64,000 nucleotides of DNA from an uncultured Sulfitobacter sp. Its GTDB lineage: Bacteria > Pseudomonadota > Alphaproteobacteria > Rhodobacterales > Rhodobacteraceae. Of this stretch, positions 45,900 to 54,972 are shown in pieces; the stretch's first letter is position 1; each line of letters begins with the position of its first letter. Under the pieces are notes generated by a model, which was not told where the DNA came from, searched no databases, and saw nothing but the letters and a program-made list of their open reading frames with translations. A program made the position numbers and the translations under genes. The stretch is taken from NCBI RefSeq assembly GCF_947497275.1, contig NZ_CANMFS010000004.1, forward strand, positions 310,001 through 374,000, in the 5' to 3' direction.

Positions 45900-46886
45900 A
45901 TGACACAAGCCACTCTTTCAGGGTGGGACGATACGGTCCTGCCCTTTCAACTTGATGTTTCCGACATTCGGGGGCGTATCGCGCGTCTCGACAGCGCGCT
46001 GGGCGGCATTTTGAAACAGCACGATTATCCGCCACAGGTCGAGGCGCTGGTGGCGGAAATGTCCTTGTTGGCGGCGCTTATCGGGCAAACGATGAAACTG
46101 CGGTGGAAACTGCAGTTGCAGGTGCAGTCCAAAGGCCCGGTGCGGATGATCGCCGTGGATTATTACGGACCCGAGGGCGACGGTAAACCGGCGCGCATCC
46201 GCGCCTACGCCAGCTTTGACGCCGAGCGGCTGACAGATGGCGCGCCGATCGAGCAGGTCGGCGAAGGCTATTTCGCCGTAATGATCGATCAAGGCGAGGG
46301 GATGACCCCCTATCAGGGGATCTCACCGCTCTCGACCGAGTCGCTTTCAAAATCAGCGGAGACCTATTTTGCCCAGTCTGAACAGTTGCCGACACGTTTC
46401 CAGCTGAGTTTCGGCAAGTCCACGACCCAGGATGCGGCAGAGCACTGGCGCGCCGGGGGTGTGATGTTGCAAGCGATGCCGAAAGCCTCGCCTTTTGCCG
46501 CGCAAGGCGAGGGCACCGGCGACGTACTGCAGGCGCACGACCTTCTTGGCGACGACGAGACGGAAAACTGGAACCGGGTGAACATCCTGTTGGATACGGT
46601 TGACGATCTGGAATTGATCGGTCCGTCGCTGGAGCCGTCCGAGGTTTTGCTGCGCCTGTTCCACGAAGAGCAGCCGCGCGTGTTCGACAAGCAGCGCGTC
46701 CATTTCGGCTGTTCGTGTTCCGAGGATCGCGTGCGCCAAAGTCTGTCGATCTATTCCGCCAAGGACATTTCAACGATGACGACTGATGAGGGTCGCGTGA
46801 CGGCGGATTGCCAGTTCTGCGGCGCGCATTACGATCTCGATCCCGCGACAGTCGGATTCGAAGCGACAAAAGACGCAAATGCCTGA
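45900..46886 (+). CDS. hslO: Redox-regulated chaperone Hsp33
   Basis: 328 residues. The N-terminal chaperone domain (AEMSLLAALIGQTMKLRWKL, then VRMIAVDYYGPEG) and the C-terminal zinc redox switch are present: CSC in FGCSCSEDRV near residue 271 and CQFC near residue 305, spaced as CxC-CxxC. Oxidation ejects zinc and activates the holdase. The ATG at 45900 follows GTAAGGAAAG. It overlaps the CoA pyrophosphatase gene by 8 bp. Confidence 0.95.
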   Translation: MTQATLSGWDDTVLPFQLDVSDIRGRIARLDSALGGILKQHDYPPQVEALVAEMSLLAALIGQTMKLRWKLQLQVQSKGPVRMIAVDYYGPEGDGKPARIRAYASFDAERLTDGAPIEQVGEGYFAVMIDQGEGMTPYQGISPLSTESLSKSAETYFAQSEQLPTRFQLSFGKSTTQDAAEHWRAGGVMLQAMPKASPFAAQGEGTGDVLQAHDLLGDDETENWNRVNILLDTVDDLELIGPSLEPSEVLLRLFHEEQPRVFDKQRVHFGCSCSEDRVRQSLSIYSAKDISTMTTDEGRVTADCQFCGAHYDLDPATVGFEATKDANA

Positions 46887-47475
46887 ACGTCTGGATCATT
46901 TCCGGCGGGCACTGGCGCAGACCGGTGTAGGATCGTCCGATTTCGATCTTAACCCGGACACTGTTCTGCCTGCAGGGCGCAAGTTGCGACCGGCGGGAGT
47001 ACTGGCTCCGATCATCCGGCAGGGTGACGGGCTGGCGTTATTGCTGACGCAACGGTCGGCTGCGCTGAAGCATCATCCGGGCCAGATCGCCTTTCCGGGC
47101 GGCAAGCAAGAGGAAAGCGACGCCGACGTTATCGCAGCGGCGTTGCGCGAGGCGCGCGAGGAAATCGGCCTGCCCGAGCATCTGGTCGAGGTGCTTGGCA
47201 CCCTGCCGCCGCACGAAACCATCACCAGCTTTTCCGTGACGCCCGTTATCGGGTTCGTCCGCGAACCGTTCGAGATTGTCGCCGAAGCGGGCGAGGTGGC
47301 CGAAGTGTTTGCCGTGCCACTGGATCATGTCCTGGATCCGGCGAATTATATCATCCAGTCGCGGGCATGGCGCGGACAAATGCGCCACTATTTCGTCGTG
47401 CCCTACGGTCCCTATTACATCTGGGGGGCAACCGCGCGTATGTTGAGAGCATGGACAGAGATTATTCGAAACTAG
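46879..47475 (+). CDS. CoA pyrophosphatase (NudL-like NUDIX hydrolase)
   Basis: 198 residues. The Nudix box REAREEIGLPE and the CoA-specific UPF0035-type block LLTQRSAALKHHPGQIAFPGG precede and include the catalytic region. Enzymes of this type cut CoA to 4'-phosphopantetheine and 3',5'-ADP. It overlaps hslO upstream by 8 bp and the CCA-adding enzyme downstream by 25 bp, so the three are one translational unit. Confidence 0.92.
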   Translation: MPERLDHFRRALAQTGVGSSDFDLNPDTVLPAGRKLRPAGVLAPIIRQGDGLALLLTQRSAALKHHPGQIAFPGGKQEESDADVIAAALREAREEIGLPEHLVEVLGTLPPHETITSFSVTPVIGFVREPFEIVAEAGEVAEVFAVPLDHVLDPANYIIQSRAWRGQMRHYFVVPYGPYYIWGATARMLRAWTEIIRN

Positions 47476-48635
47476 GCGCCGAAGACGCGCCGTGGCTCAC
47501 CGATCCATCCGCTATTGCGGTGTGCGATGCCATAGGTGTGGACGGACATCAGGTGCTGTTTGTCGGGGGATGTGTGCGCAACGCGCTGCTTGGAATGCCC
47601 GTGCACGACATCGACATCGCGACAAGCGCGTTGCCCGAAGAGGTGATCGCCTGTGTCAAGGCGGCGAGCCTGAAATCCGTACCTACCGGGATCGACCACG
47701 GCACGGTTACGGTCGTTTCGGGCGGAAAGGGATATGAGGTTACCACCTTTCGCCGGGATATAGAGACGAATGGCCGCCATGCCGTCGTCGCGTATTCGCG
47801 CGATATCGAGGATGACGCAAGGCGCAGGGATTTCACGATGAATGCGCTTTATGCCATGCCGGATGGCACGGTGATCGACCCGCTCGATGGACTTGATGAC
47901 CTTGTTAGGCGGCGTGTGCGGTTCATTGAAGATGCCGGTCAGCGGGTCCGCGAAGATTATCTGCGGGCGTTGCGGTTTTTCCGGTTTCAGGCGTGGTACG
48001 GCAAGGCAGATGCGGGAATGGATGCGGACGCTTTGGCTGCGATTGCTGCACATCTCGACGGGTTAGAGACGCTTTCTGCCGAGCGGGTCGGCGCCGAGAT
48101 GCGCAAACTTCTGTCAGCGCCCGACCCGTCGATGGCGCTGGCGGCGATGGGCCAGACCGGCGTCACGGGCACGCTTTTTCCCGGCGCAGACGCGCGGTTC
48201 GTGCCGGTCATGATACATAGCGAAGAGGCGCTTGGCCTTGTGCCGAACTGGATCGGTCGACTGGTCGCGCTGGGCGGAACGCAGATGCCCGAGCGGCTGC
48301 GGCTCAGTAAAGCGGACAGGCGGACATACGTGGCGATTCAATCCGCTGTTTCGGGAGGAACCGCTTTGTTAGAGACTGCTTTCGAACATGACGCAGAGAC
48401 CGCTATTCAAGTTTACCTGATTTCATGCGCCTACGCCGAGCGGTTGGCCGATCCGGATATGGTGACACGCATCAGGGATACCGCAACACGTGTTTTTCCC
48501 GTTACCGCGTCGGATTTAATGCCCCGCCTTCAGGGGCGCGCGTTGGGCGATGAACTGGCGCGGCTCAAGACGGCTTGGATCGCGTCGGAGTTCGGTATGA
48601 GCAAGGCCGATCTGCTCGCGCTGTCGCAGGGCTGA
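47451..48635 (+). CDS. cca: CCA tRNA nucleotidyltransferase
   Basis: 394 residues, class II enzyme that adds or repairs the 3' CCA of tRNA. The head domain shows FVGGCVRNALLGMPVHDIDIA (the metal-binding DxD), VTTFRRDIETNGRH, and RRRDFTMNALYAMPDG; the neck has EDYLRALRFFRFQAWYG. The ATG at 47451 lies in the end of the preceding gene. Alphaproteobacterial members are close to poly(A) polymerase, but the position and neck motifs favour CCA addition. Confidence 0.94.
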   Translation: MDRDYSKLGAEDAPWLTDPSAIAVCDAIGVDGHQVLFVGGCVRNALLGMPVHDIDIATSALPEEVIACVKAASLKSVPTGIDHGTVTVVSGGKGYEVTTFRRDIETNGRHAVVAYSRDIEDDARRRDFTMNALYAMPDGTVIDPLDGLDDLVRRRVRFIEDAGQRVREDYLRALRFFRFQAWYGKADAGMDADALAAIAAHLDGLETLSAERVGAEMRKLLSAPDPSMALAAMGQTGVTGTLFPGADARFVPVMIHSEEALGLVPNWIGRLVALGGTQMPERLRLSKADRRTYVAIQSAVSGGTALLETAFEHDAETAIQVYLISCAYAERLADPDMVTRIRDTATRVFPVTASDLMPRLQGRALGDELARLKTAWIASEFGMSKADLLALSQG

Positions 48636-48700
48636 CGGTAGCGATGGCCTTTGCGTAGGCTCATGGGGTAGGTACGGGGCACACAGCCCCGTTTGAGGCC

Positions 48701-50548
48701 ATGCCGATGTTCCGTTTTTTCGAAAACCTTGTCGATCCCTATGTCGAGTATCCTGTGCAGGATCGCCCTGCCCAGCGGCTGTGGCCGTTTTTCCTCGCGT
48801 ACAGTGCGCCATTCAAGAAAGTGTTCGCATCAACCGCCGTGATGTCGGTTGTCGTGGCGGCGATCGAAATTGGATTGATCTATTACATGGGTCGGATCGT
48901 CGACGTGCTGGAACAAGGTCCGGCGCAGATGTGGGAGCAGCACGGCACGGAGTTGATCCTTGTCGCGCTGGGCATCGTCTTTGTCCGACCCGTGATGCAA
49001 GCGTTCGATGTTGCATTGCTGAACAACGCGATCATGCCGAATTTCGGCACGCTGATCCGGTGGCGGGCGCATCGCCAAGTGTTGCGGCAGTCGGTGGGCT
49101 GGTTCGAAAACGACTTTGCCGGACGCATCGCCAATCGGATCATGCAGACCCCGCCCGCCGCCGGCGAGGTCGTGTTTCAGGCTTTCGATGCGATCTCCTT
49201 TTCGCTGGCGTACCTGATCGGTGCCGCGATCCTGTTGACGACATCCGACGCGCGTCTGCTGATTCCGCTGGTGGTGTGGTTCGTGCTGTATTTCTTCCTT
49301 ACGCGCTGGGCGATCCGGCGGATCGGTCCGGCGTCCAAGGCGGCGTCGGACGCGCGGTCTGCGGTGACTGGCCGGATCGTGGATGCCTATACCAATATCC
49401 ACTCGGTCAAGATGTTCGCGCACCATGACCGCGAGGAGCAATACGCCAAGGACTCAATCGAGGAAGCGCGGCGCACGTTTCAGGTGGAGATGCGCATTTT
49501 CACCGTCATGGATATCGCTCTGATGACGCTGAACGGCTTGTTGATCGTCGGCGTCGTTGGCTGGGCGCTTGCGCTCTGGCTACAGGGGCAGACCAGTGTC
49601 GGCGCGGTTGCGGCGGCGACGACGCTGACGCTCAGGCTGAACTCGATGACCGCTTGGATAATGTGGGCGCTGTCGACCTTCTTTCGCCAGCTGGGTGTGG
49701 TGGCCGAGGGGATGGAAACGATTGCGCAACCGATTACCCTGGTCGATGCAGCGGATGCGGAACCTTTAAAAATCGGGCCGGGCCGGATCGAGATGACCGG
49801 GCTCAGCCACCACTATGGACGCGGGGCCGGGGGGCTGGACGCGATTGATCTGGTGATCGAGCCGGGACAGAAGGTCGGACTGATCGGTCGGTCGGGTGCG
49901 GGAAAATCGACTCTGCTGAAGCTTCTTTTGCGGTTCTACGACGCGGAAAGAGGGCAGATCGAGATTGACGGGCAGGACATTACACGTGTTACACAGGATA
50001 GCTTGCGCCGTCAGATTGGCATGGTTCAACAAGACAGCGCGCTGCTGCACCGATCCGTCTATGAGAACATAACCTACGGCCGGCCGGACGCCAGTGAGGC
50101 CGAGGTGATTGCCGCCGCGAAACAGGCGCAGGCGCATGATTTCATTCTCGATCTGGGCGATCCGGAGGGGCGGTCAGGCTATGCCGCGCGTGTAGGCGAG
50201 CGTGGGGTGAAGCTTTCGGGCGGGCAGCGACAGCGCATCACACTGGCGCGGGTGATCCTGAAGGACGCGCCGATCCTGCTGCTCGACGAGGCGACAAGCG
50301 CGCTTGACAGCGAGGTAGAGGCGGCGATTCAGGAAACGCTTTATGATATGATGGAGGGAAAAAGCGTGATCGCGATTGCGCATCGTCTGAGCACGATCGC
50401 GCGGATGGATCGTATTCTGGTACTCGACGAAGGCCGGATCGTAGAAGATGGCAGCCATGACATGCTTTTGGCGTCGGGCGGGCTATATGCCCAGTTCTGG
50501 GCGCGCCAATCCGGCGGGTTCCTGAAGACGGAAGACGAAGAGACGTGA
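48701..50548 (+). CDS. ABC exporter half-transporter (permease-ATPase fusion) 1
   Basis: 615 residues. Membrane domain at about 40-330 with six helices (type IV exporter fold), then the ATPase: Walker A LIGRSGAGKST, signature LSGGQRQRITLARV, Walker B PILLLDEATSALDSE and the switch His in IAIAHRLS. It probably pairs with the next gene, which overlaps it by 4 bp, into a heterodimer. Both sites look intact. Substrate unknown; lipid, peptide or drug export are all possible. A second ATG at 48707 is an alternative start. Confidence 0.92.
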   Translation: MPMFRFFENLVDPYVEYPVQDRPAQRLWPFFLAYSAPFKKVFASTAVMSVVVAAIEIGLIYYMGRIVDVLEQGPAQMWEQHGTELILVALGIVFVRPVMQAFDVALLNNAIMPNFGTLIRWRAHRQVLRQSVGWFENDFAGRIANRIMQTPPAAGEVVFQAFDAISFSLAYLIGAAILLTTSDARLLIPLVVWFVLYFFLTRWAIRRIGPASKAASDARSAVTGRIVDAYTNIHSVKMFAHHDREEQYAKDSIEEARRTFQVEMRIFTVMDIALMTLNGLLIVGVVGWALALWLQGQTSVGAVAAATTLTLRLNSMTAWIMWALSTFFRQLGVVAEGMETIAQPITLVDAADAEPLKIGPGRIEMTGLSHHYGRGAGGLDAIDLVIEPGQKVGLIGRSGAGKSTLLKLLLRFYDAERGQIEIDGQDITRVTQDSLRRQIGMVQQDSALLHRSVYENITYGRPDASEAEVIAAAKQAQAHDFILDLGDPEGRSGYAARVGERGVKLSGGQRQRITLARVILKDAPILLLDEATSALDSEVEAAIQETLYDMMEGKSVIAIAHRLSTIARMDRILVLDEGRIVEDGSHDMLLASGGLYAQFWARQSGGFLKTEDEET

Positions 50549-52377
50549 ATATCGGAAACTGGATCGACGCATTTCGGCCTGCGGACGGGCCGCCCCCCCA
50601 GGAACTGGGCGCTTTCATGCGCTGGTGCCTCTCTGGCGCATGGCCTGCGCTGTGGCTCGCTGCGGCGCTGTCCGCAATCGCGGGCGCGCTTGAGGCGGGG
50701 ACGGCATTGATTCTAGGGTGGGTCATCGATGCGACAGTGGTGTCCGGGCCGGACGGGTTCTTTGACGGCAGCAATATCGCGCTGATCACCGTCGCTATCG
50801 GGTTCTTTCTGATCGCACGACCGCTGTTTTTCGGCCTGTCGGCAGGATCGAACGCAATCATCGTACAGCCGAACCTCAACCCGCTGGTGCTGTCGCGGCT
50901 GCACCGTTGGTCGTTGGGTCAGAACGTCACGTTTTTTGACGATGATTTCGCAGGCCGCATTGCACAAAAGCAGATGCAGGCCGCGCGGGCGGTGACGGAT
51001 GTGGCCTCCGAGATGATCAATGTGGTGGCTTTTGCGCTGGCATCGCTGGTGGGGTCGGTTTTTTTGCTGACTGCGATCAACGGGTGGGTCGCGGTGGGGC
51101 TGGCGGTATGGCTTTGTTTCTACATCGCGCTGATTAATTGGTTCCTGCCCCGCATCCGAAAACGCGCGGCGGCGCGAGCGGGCGCGCGTGCAATGGTGTC
51201 GGGACAGGTTGTCGATACGATCACCAATATCAAGACGGTCAAGCTGTTCGCGCACGCCTACCACGAGGATCGCGCAGCCCTAGGCGCCATGTCCGCATTC
51301 CGCAACCGCTCGCTTGAATTCGGGTATCTCGCTGCCGGGTTCCGCTTTGCGTTGATGAGCCTTGCTGGCATCCTGCCGGTTTTGCTGATCGGGGCGACCG
51401 TGCTTTTGTGGCAGCGTGGCATGGCAAGCGCGGGTGACATCGCGGCGGCGGGGGCGATTTCGATCCGTATTGCGCAGATGACGGGATGGGTGAGTTTCAC
51501 GTTGATGGCTATCTATTCCAACATTGGCGAGATCGAGGACGGAATGCGCACGCTGACGCCGCGCGTGCGGCTGGAGAACGCTCCGGATGCCGAGGACCTC
51601 GATGCGGCGCGCGGCGAGGTCGCGATTGAGGATCTCAGCTTTGCTTACGGTCGGGAGACGGGCGGCATCGGCCCGATTGATCTGACGATCCATGCGGGGG
51701 AAAAGCTGGGCGTGGTAGGGGCGTCGGGGGCGGGCAAGTCCACCCTTGTCGCGCTGCTACTCAGGCTCTACGAGCCGAAACAGGGCCGCATTTCGATTGA
51801 CGGTCAGGACATTACAAGCGTGACCCAAGAGAGCTTGCGCCGTGCGATTGCGATGGTCACGCAGGAGACGGCGATGTTCAACCGCTCGGCACGCGACAAC
51901 ATTCTGTACGGTCGCCCCGAAGCGACGGAGGAAGAGTTGATCGCAGCGGCAAAACAGGCTGAAGCGCATGAATTCATCGAGGAACTGGAGGACCACAAGG
52001 GCAGGCGCGGATACGACGCGCATCTGGGCGAGCGTGGCGTAAAGCTGTCCGGCGGCCAGAGGCAGCGCATCGCGCTGGCCCGTGCGATCGTTAAGGATGC
52101 ACCGATTCTTATCCTCGATGAGGCGACAAGTGCGCTTGATAGCGAGGTGGAGGCCTCGATCCAGTCGGCGCTGGAGCGTGTGATGGAGGGCAAGACGGTG
52201 ATGGCCATCGCCCACCGCCTATCGACACTGCGCGAGATGGACCGGATTATCGTCTTGGATCAGGGGCGCATCGCCGAGGCGGGTACCCATGACGACCTGT
52301 TGGCGCAGCGCGGTCTTTATGCAAGCTATTGGGAGCGGCAATCGGGCGGGTTTCTGGATTTGAAGGCAGCGGAATAA
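50545..52377 (+). CDS. ABC exporter half-transporter (permease-ATPase fusion) 2
   Basis: 610 residues, same domain order as the preceding gene: membrane domain at about 30-330, then ATPase with Walker A VVGASGAGKST, signature LSGGQRQRIALARA, Walker B PILILDEATSALDSE and IAHRLS. The GTG start lies in the end of the first half-gene (GTGA overlap). The two halves end in near-identical sequence (YWERQSGGFL here, FWARQSGGFL in the first), pointing to gene duplication. They probably form an inner-membrane heterodimer. Confidence 0.92.
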   Translation: MNIGNWIDAFRPADGPPPQELGAFMRWCLSGAWPALWLAAALSAIAGALEAGTALILGWVIDATVVSGPDGFFDGSNIALITVAIGFFLIARPLFFGLSAGSNAIIVQPNLNPLVLSRLHRWSLGQNVTFFDDDFAGRIAQKQMQAARAVTDVASEMINVVAFALASLVGSVFLLTAINGWVAVGLAVWLCFYIALINWFLPRIRKRAAARAGARAMVSGQVVDTITNIKTVKLFAHAYHEDRAALGAMSAFRNRSLEFGYLAAGFRFALMSLAGILPVLLIGATVLLWQRGMASAGDIAAAGAISIRIAQMTGWVSFTLMAIYSNIGEIEDGMRTLTPRVRLENAPDAEDLDAARGEVAIEDLSFAYGRETGGIGPIDLTIHAGEKLGVVGASGAGKSTLVALLLRLYEPKQGRISIDGQDITSVTQESLRRAIAMVTQETAMFNRSARDNILYGRPEATEEELIAAAKQAEAHEFIEELEDHKGRRGYDAHLGERGVKLSGGQRQRIALARAIVKDAPILILDEATSALDSEVEASIQSALERVMEGKTVMAIAHRLSTLREMDRIIVLDQGRIAEAGTHDDLLAQRGLYASYWERQSGGFLDLKAAE

Positions 52378-52416
52378 CCGCTGGCCGCGCGCGTCGGGCA
52401 GCGCTATTGCGAGAAC

Positions 52417-53646
52417 ATGACAGAATATAAAATCGAACGTTTGGGGCTGCACGGCGATGGGATCGCCGTTGGTCCGTCCGGCGGGCCGGTATTTGCGCCG
52501 ATGACGCTTCCGGGTGAAACTGTCACCGGAACCCTCGACGGCAGCACGCTGCGCGATATCAGGATCGTCACGCCGTCCTCTGATCGTGTCGCACCGCCTT
52601 GCCGACATTTCAGATCCTGTGGCGGATGCCAGTTGCAACACGCCGCTGCTCCGGTTGTCGCGGATTGGAAGACGGAGGTGGTGCGCCTTGCTCTTGCCGC
52701 GCATGACATAGAGACGCAGATCAGGCCGATCCTGACATCACCGGCGCAATCACGCCGGCGCGCAACAGTCGCGGCAAAGCGTACGAAGAACGGAGCGATG
52801 GCGGGTTTTCACGGTCGGGCGTCTGATATCATCATAGAAATTCCCGACTGCAAGCTTCTTGATCCCCGTCTGATGGCCGGAACTCCGATTGCGGAAGAGT
52901 TGGCGGTGCTGGGCACGAGCCGCAAAGCGGCGCTGGCCGTCACCATGACGACGTCCGAGAGCGGCCTTGATGTACAGGTGAGCGGCGGCAAACCACTGGA
53001 TGGTTCTTTACGGATGCGCCTTGGCAGCCTGTGCGAGAAGAGTGGTATCGCGCGGTTGACGTGGGGAGATGACGTGATCGCGGTCCGAACCCCTCCGATT
53101 CAGCGTTTCGGTACGGCAGGCGTTTGCCCGCCACCGGGCGCGTTCTTACAGGCGACTCCGCAGGGGGAGGCGGCCTTGCTCGCTGCGGTGCAGGAGGCGG
53201 TTTCGGGAGCAAGACGAATCGTCGATCTCTTTGCGGGGAGCGGGACGTTCACGCTTCCGCTTGCGCAGGACGCAGAAATGCTGGCCGTGGAAGGCGAAGT
53301 GGCGATGCTGGACGCTTTGGATCAGGGGTGGCGCAAGGCGGACGGTCTGAAGACGGTGCGCCATGCGGCGCGTGATCTCTTTCGGCGGCCACTTCTGCCG
53401 GATGAACTGAAACCCTTCGACGCTGCCGTGCTGGATCCGCCCCGGGCGGGCGCCGAAGCGCAGACGGCCGAACTTGCGCGCGCCGACATCGCGCGGATCG
53501 CATACGTGTCTTGCAACCCCGTCACCTTTGCGCGCGACGCAGCGCGGCTGGTCGAGGCTGGTTTTGTGCTGGATTGGCTGCAGCCGGTGGATCAATTCCG
53601 CTGGTCGCCGCATATCGAAACCGCCGCGCAATTCAGCCGCGCATGA
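52417..53646 (+). CDS. RNA 5-methyluridine methyltransferase of the RlmD/TrmA family
   Basis: 409 residues. An N-terminal TRAM-like domain (IERLGLHGDGIAVG) is followed by the iron-sulfur cysteines CRHFRSCGGCQLQH, a SAM-binding domain (IVDLFAGSGTFTLPLA) and the catalytic block LDPPRAGAEAQ ... VSCNPVTFARD with nucleophilic Cys. The TRAM plus Fe-S pattern fits RlmD-type 23S rRNA m5U1939 methylation. The exact target base cannot be read from sequence. It follows the ABC pair by 39 bp. Confidence 0.88.
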   Translation: MTEYKIERLGLHGDGIAVGPSGGPVFAPMTLPGETVTGTLDGSTLRDIRIVTPSSDRVAPPCRHFRSCGGCQLQHAAAPVVADWKTEVVRLALAAHDIETQIRPILTSPAQSRRRATVAAKRTKNGAMAGFHGRASDIIIEIPDCKLLDPRLMAGTPIAEELAVLGTSRKAALAVTMTTSESGLDVQVSGGKPLDGSLRMRLGSLCEKSGIARLTWGDDVIAVRTPPIQRFGTAGVCPPPGAFLQATPQGEAALLAAVQEAVSGARRIVDLFAGSGTFTLPLAQDAEMLAVEGEVAMLDALDQGWRKADGLKTVRHAARDLFRRPLLPDELKPFDAAVLDPPRAGAEAQTAELARADIARIAYVSCNPVTFARDAARLVEAGFVLDWLQPVDQFRWSPHIETAAQFSRA

Positions 53647-53689
53647 GCGCGATGTGGCCAAGACGCTGCACCCGGATCTGTGTCGACGA

Positions 53690-53719
53690 TTGACATCTTT
53701 CTGAAGCTGCAATTTTTTG
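53690..53719 (+). promoter_or_regulatory. Possible promoter of the first L,D-transpeptidase gene
   Basis: A consensus TTGACA at 53690-53695 lies 75 bp before the ATG; the region 17-18 bp downstream is T-rich but gives no good -10. Confidence 0.3.
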
Positions 53720-53770
53720 TTAAGGTAAGTCACACAAGAATGGTCCGAAAACGGATGAGGCAGCGGGCAG

Positions 53771-54268
53771 ATGAAACGTAGAAATGTCATATTTGGTGGC
53801 GCGGCGATGCTGTCGCTTGGCGCGTGCAGTTCGGGTAAATACCGTCGCTACAGCGGTCCGCCCGTCACGACAATCGTCGTGAATAAGGGGGAGCGCCGTA
53901 TGTTCCTCGTCAACCAGGACAAGGTGCTGGACGATTACAGAATCCGGCTCGGCTTTGCTCCCGAAGGGCACAAGCGGTATGAGGGCGACGGCAAGACACC
54001 CGAAGGGTTGTACCGAATCGACCGGCGTAATCCGAACAGCAGATTTCATCTGTCTCTCGGCATCTCATATCCGAATGCGCGAGATGTCGCCGCCGCGCGT
54101 GCCCTCGGGAAAAGCCCCGGTGGTGATATCTTTATCCACGGTCAGCGGTGGCCGACTCGCAAGGACAAGGATGATTGGACCTGGGGTTGTATCGCCGTGG
54201 AGAACAAGCACATCGAACGGATCTACGCGATGGTCCGCGACGGAACACCGATCGCCATCAACGCGTAA
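53771..54268 (+). CDS. L,D-transpeptidase (YkuD domain) lipoprotein
   Basis: 165 residues. A lipoprotein signal peptide has LGAC at residues 16-19 (acylated Cys19). The YkuD domain carries the catalytic pair in FIHGQRW (His123) and TWGCIAV (Cys140), with KTPEGLYRI and NSRFHLSLGISYP. These enzymes make 3-3 peptidoglycan cross-links or attach proteins to the wall. The usual SHGC is GC preceded by Trp here. Gene context: first of three envelope genes, convergent with the CAP lipoprotein. Confidence 0.9.
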   Translation: MKRRNVIFGGAAMLSLGACSSGKYRRYSGPPVTTIVVNKGERRMFLVNQDKVLDDYRIRLGFAPEGHKRYEGDGKTPEGLYRIDRRNPNSRFHLSLGISYPNARDVAAARALGKSPGGDIFIHGQRWPTRKDKDDWTWGCIAVENKHIERIYAMVRDGTPIAINA

Positions 54269-54283
54269 GGGGCACCGGAAGTA

Positions 54284-54305
54284 GGCTGATCCGCGTGGAT
54301 CAGCC
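54284..54305. terminator. Symmetric hairpin between convergent envelope genes
   Basis: GGCTGATCC and GGATCAGCC pair perfectly over 9 bp with loop GCGT, overlapping the CAP gene stop. No T-run follows on either strand, so it may be an mRNA end-stabilising structure instead of an intrinsic terminator. Confidence 0.45.
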
Positions 54306-54809
54306 GCCCATCACCAAGGTCCACCAGATCTTGCCGTTCGGTTCCTGAAACCACGAGAATCCCATTTGGCGCGCGTCGGGTGCCATGATGATACGGCGTG
54401 TGTCGGGTTGCGCCATCCAAGCGCCAAGCGTTTCGAGCTCGGTCTCGTAGGTTTCCGAGATGACCTCGCCGATCAACTCGCCGGTGTAGCCAACGCGCCG
54501 AACACGATCGAGGGGGGAGGACGCGTCTGATCCGAAATGCCAGGGGCGGTTCTGCACTTGCATATCACGCGAATGGGTCGCCGCAGCAGCCGTCAGGCGC
54601 GATTCGAGCTCTACCTGCACGAGGCCCGCCGAATTGCGCAGCGCGTTGACCGAATCAAGCATCCGGAACTGAACTTCGCTGGTGTCCCCGGCGCCGATCT
54701 TATAGGCGCGCGGCAGAGGTTTGCCATCCGCACCGATGCGCGGCTGCGAAGGCTGACAGGCGGCAAGCGCAATGGATGCTGCCAAAAAGACAGTGAATAG
54801 ACGGATCAT
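54300..54809 (-). CDS. CAP-domain (SCP/PR-1-like) lipoprotein
   Basis: 169 residues. A signal peptide with lipobox LAAC (Cys18) is followed by a CAP domain: LDSVNALRNSAGL, then LTAAAATHSRDMQVQNRPWH and the conserved IGEVISETY. The final block IMAPDARQMGFSWFQEPNGKIWWTLVMG is the usual CAP ending. Secreted CAP proteins are common in bacteria but rarely characterised. ATG 54809 is chosen because it starts the signal peptide. It is flanked by L,D-transpeptidase genes on both sides. Confidence 0.85.
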   Translation of the reverse strand: MIRLFTVFLAASIALAACQPSQPRIGADGKPLPRAYKIGAGDTSEVQFRMLDSVNALRNSAGLVQVELESRLTAAAATHSRDMQVQNRPWHFGSDASSPLDRVRRVGYTGELIGEVISETYETELETLGAWMAQPDTRRIIMAPDARQMGFSWFQEPNGKIWWTLVMGG

Positions 54810-54872
54810 TACGGTACTCCAAGCCTGAATATAGCGCCTGCCATACATGCTTGATTGCAACAGTTCAAATGC

Positions 54873-54887
54873 ACTTCAGCGTGAAGT
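54873..54887. promoter_or_regulatory. Palindrome in the divergent CAP / L,D-transpeptidase promoter region
   Basis: ACTTCA-GCG-TGAAGT, a perfect 6-bp inverted repeat, 64 bp upstream of the CAP start and 86 bp upstream of the next gene; a candidate operator. Confidence 0.35.
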
Positions 54888-54972
54888 CGCCGCGTCACAG
54901 GGGTTTGATTTGAAAACGTGTCTTTAGAGCCATATATGACCGGCATAGGTTTTCTTTAGCCGGAGACAGTAA

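Noticed and set aside
51493-51505. A partial parS-like sequence (AGTTTCACGTTGA) in the second ABC gene
   Set aside because: Only one half-site matches; the palindrome is broken and it is far from the origin.
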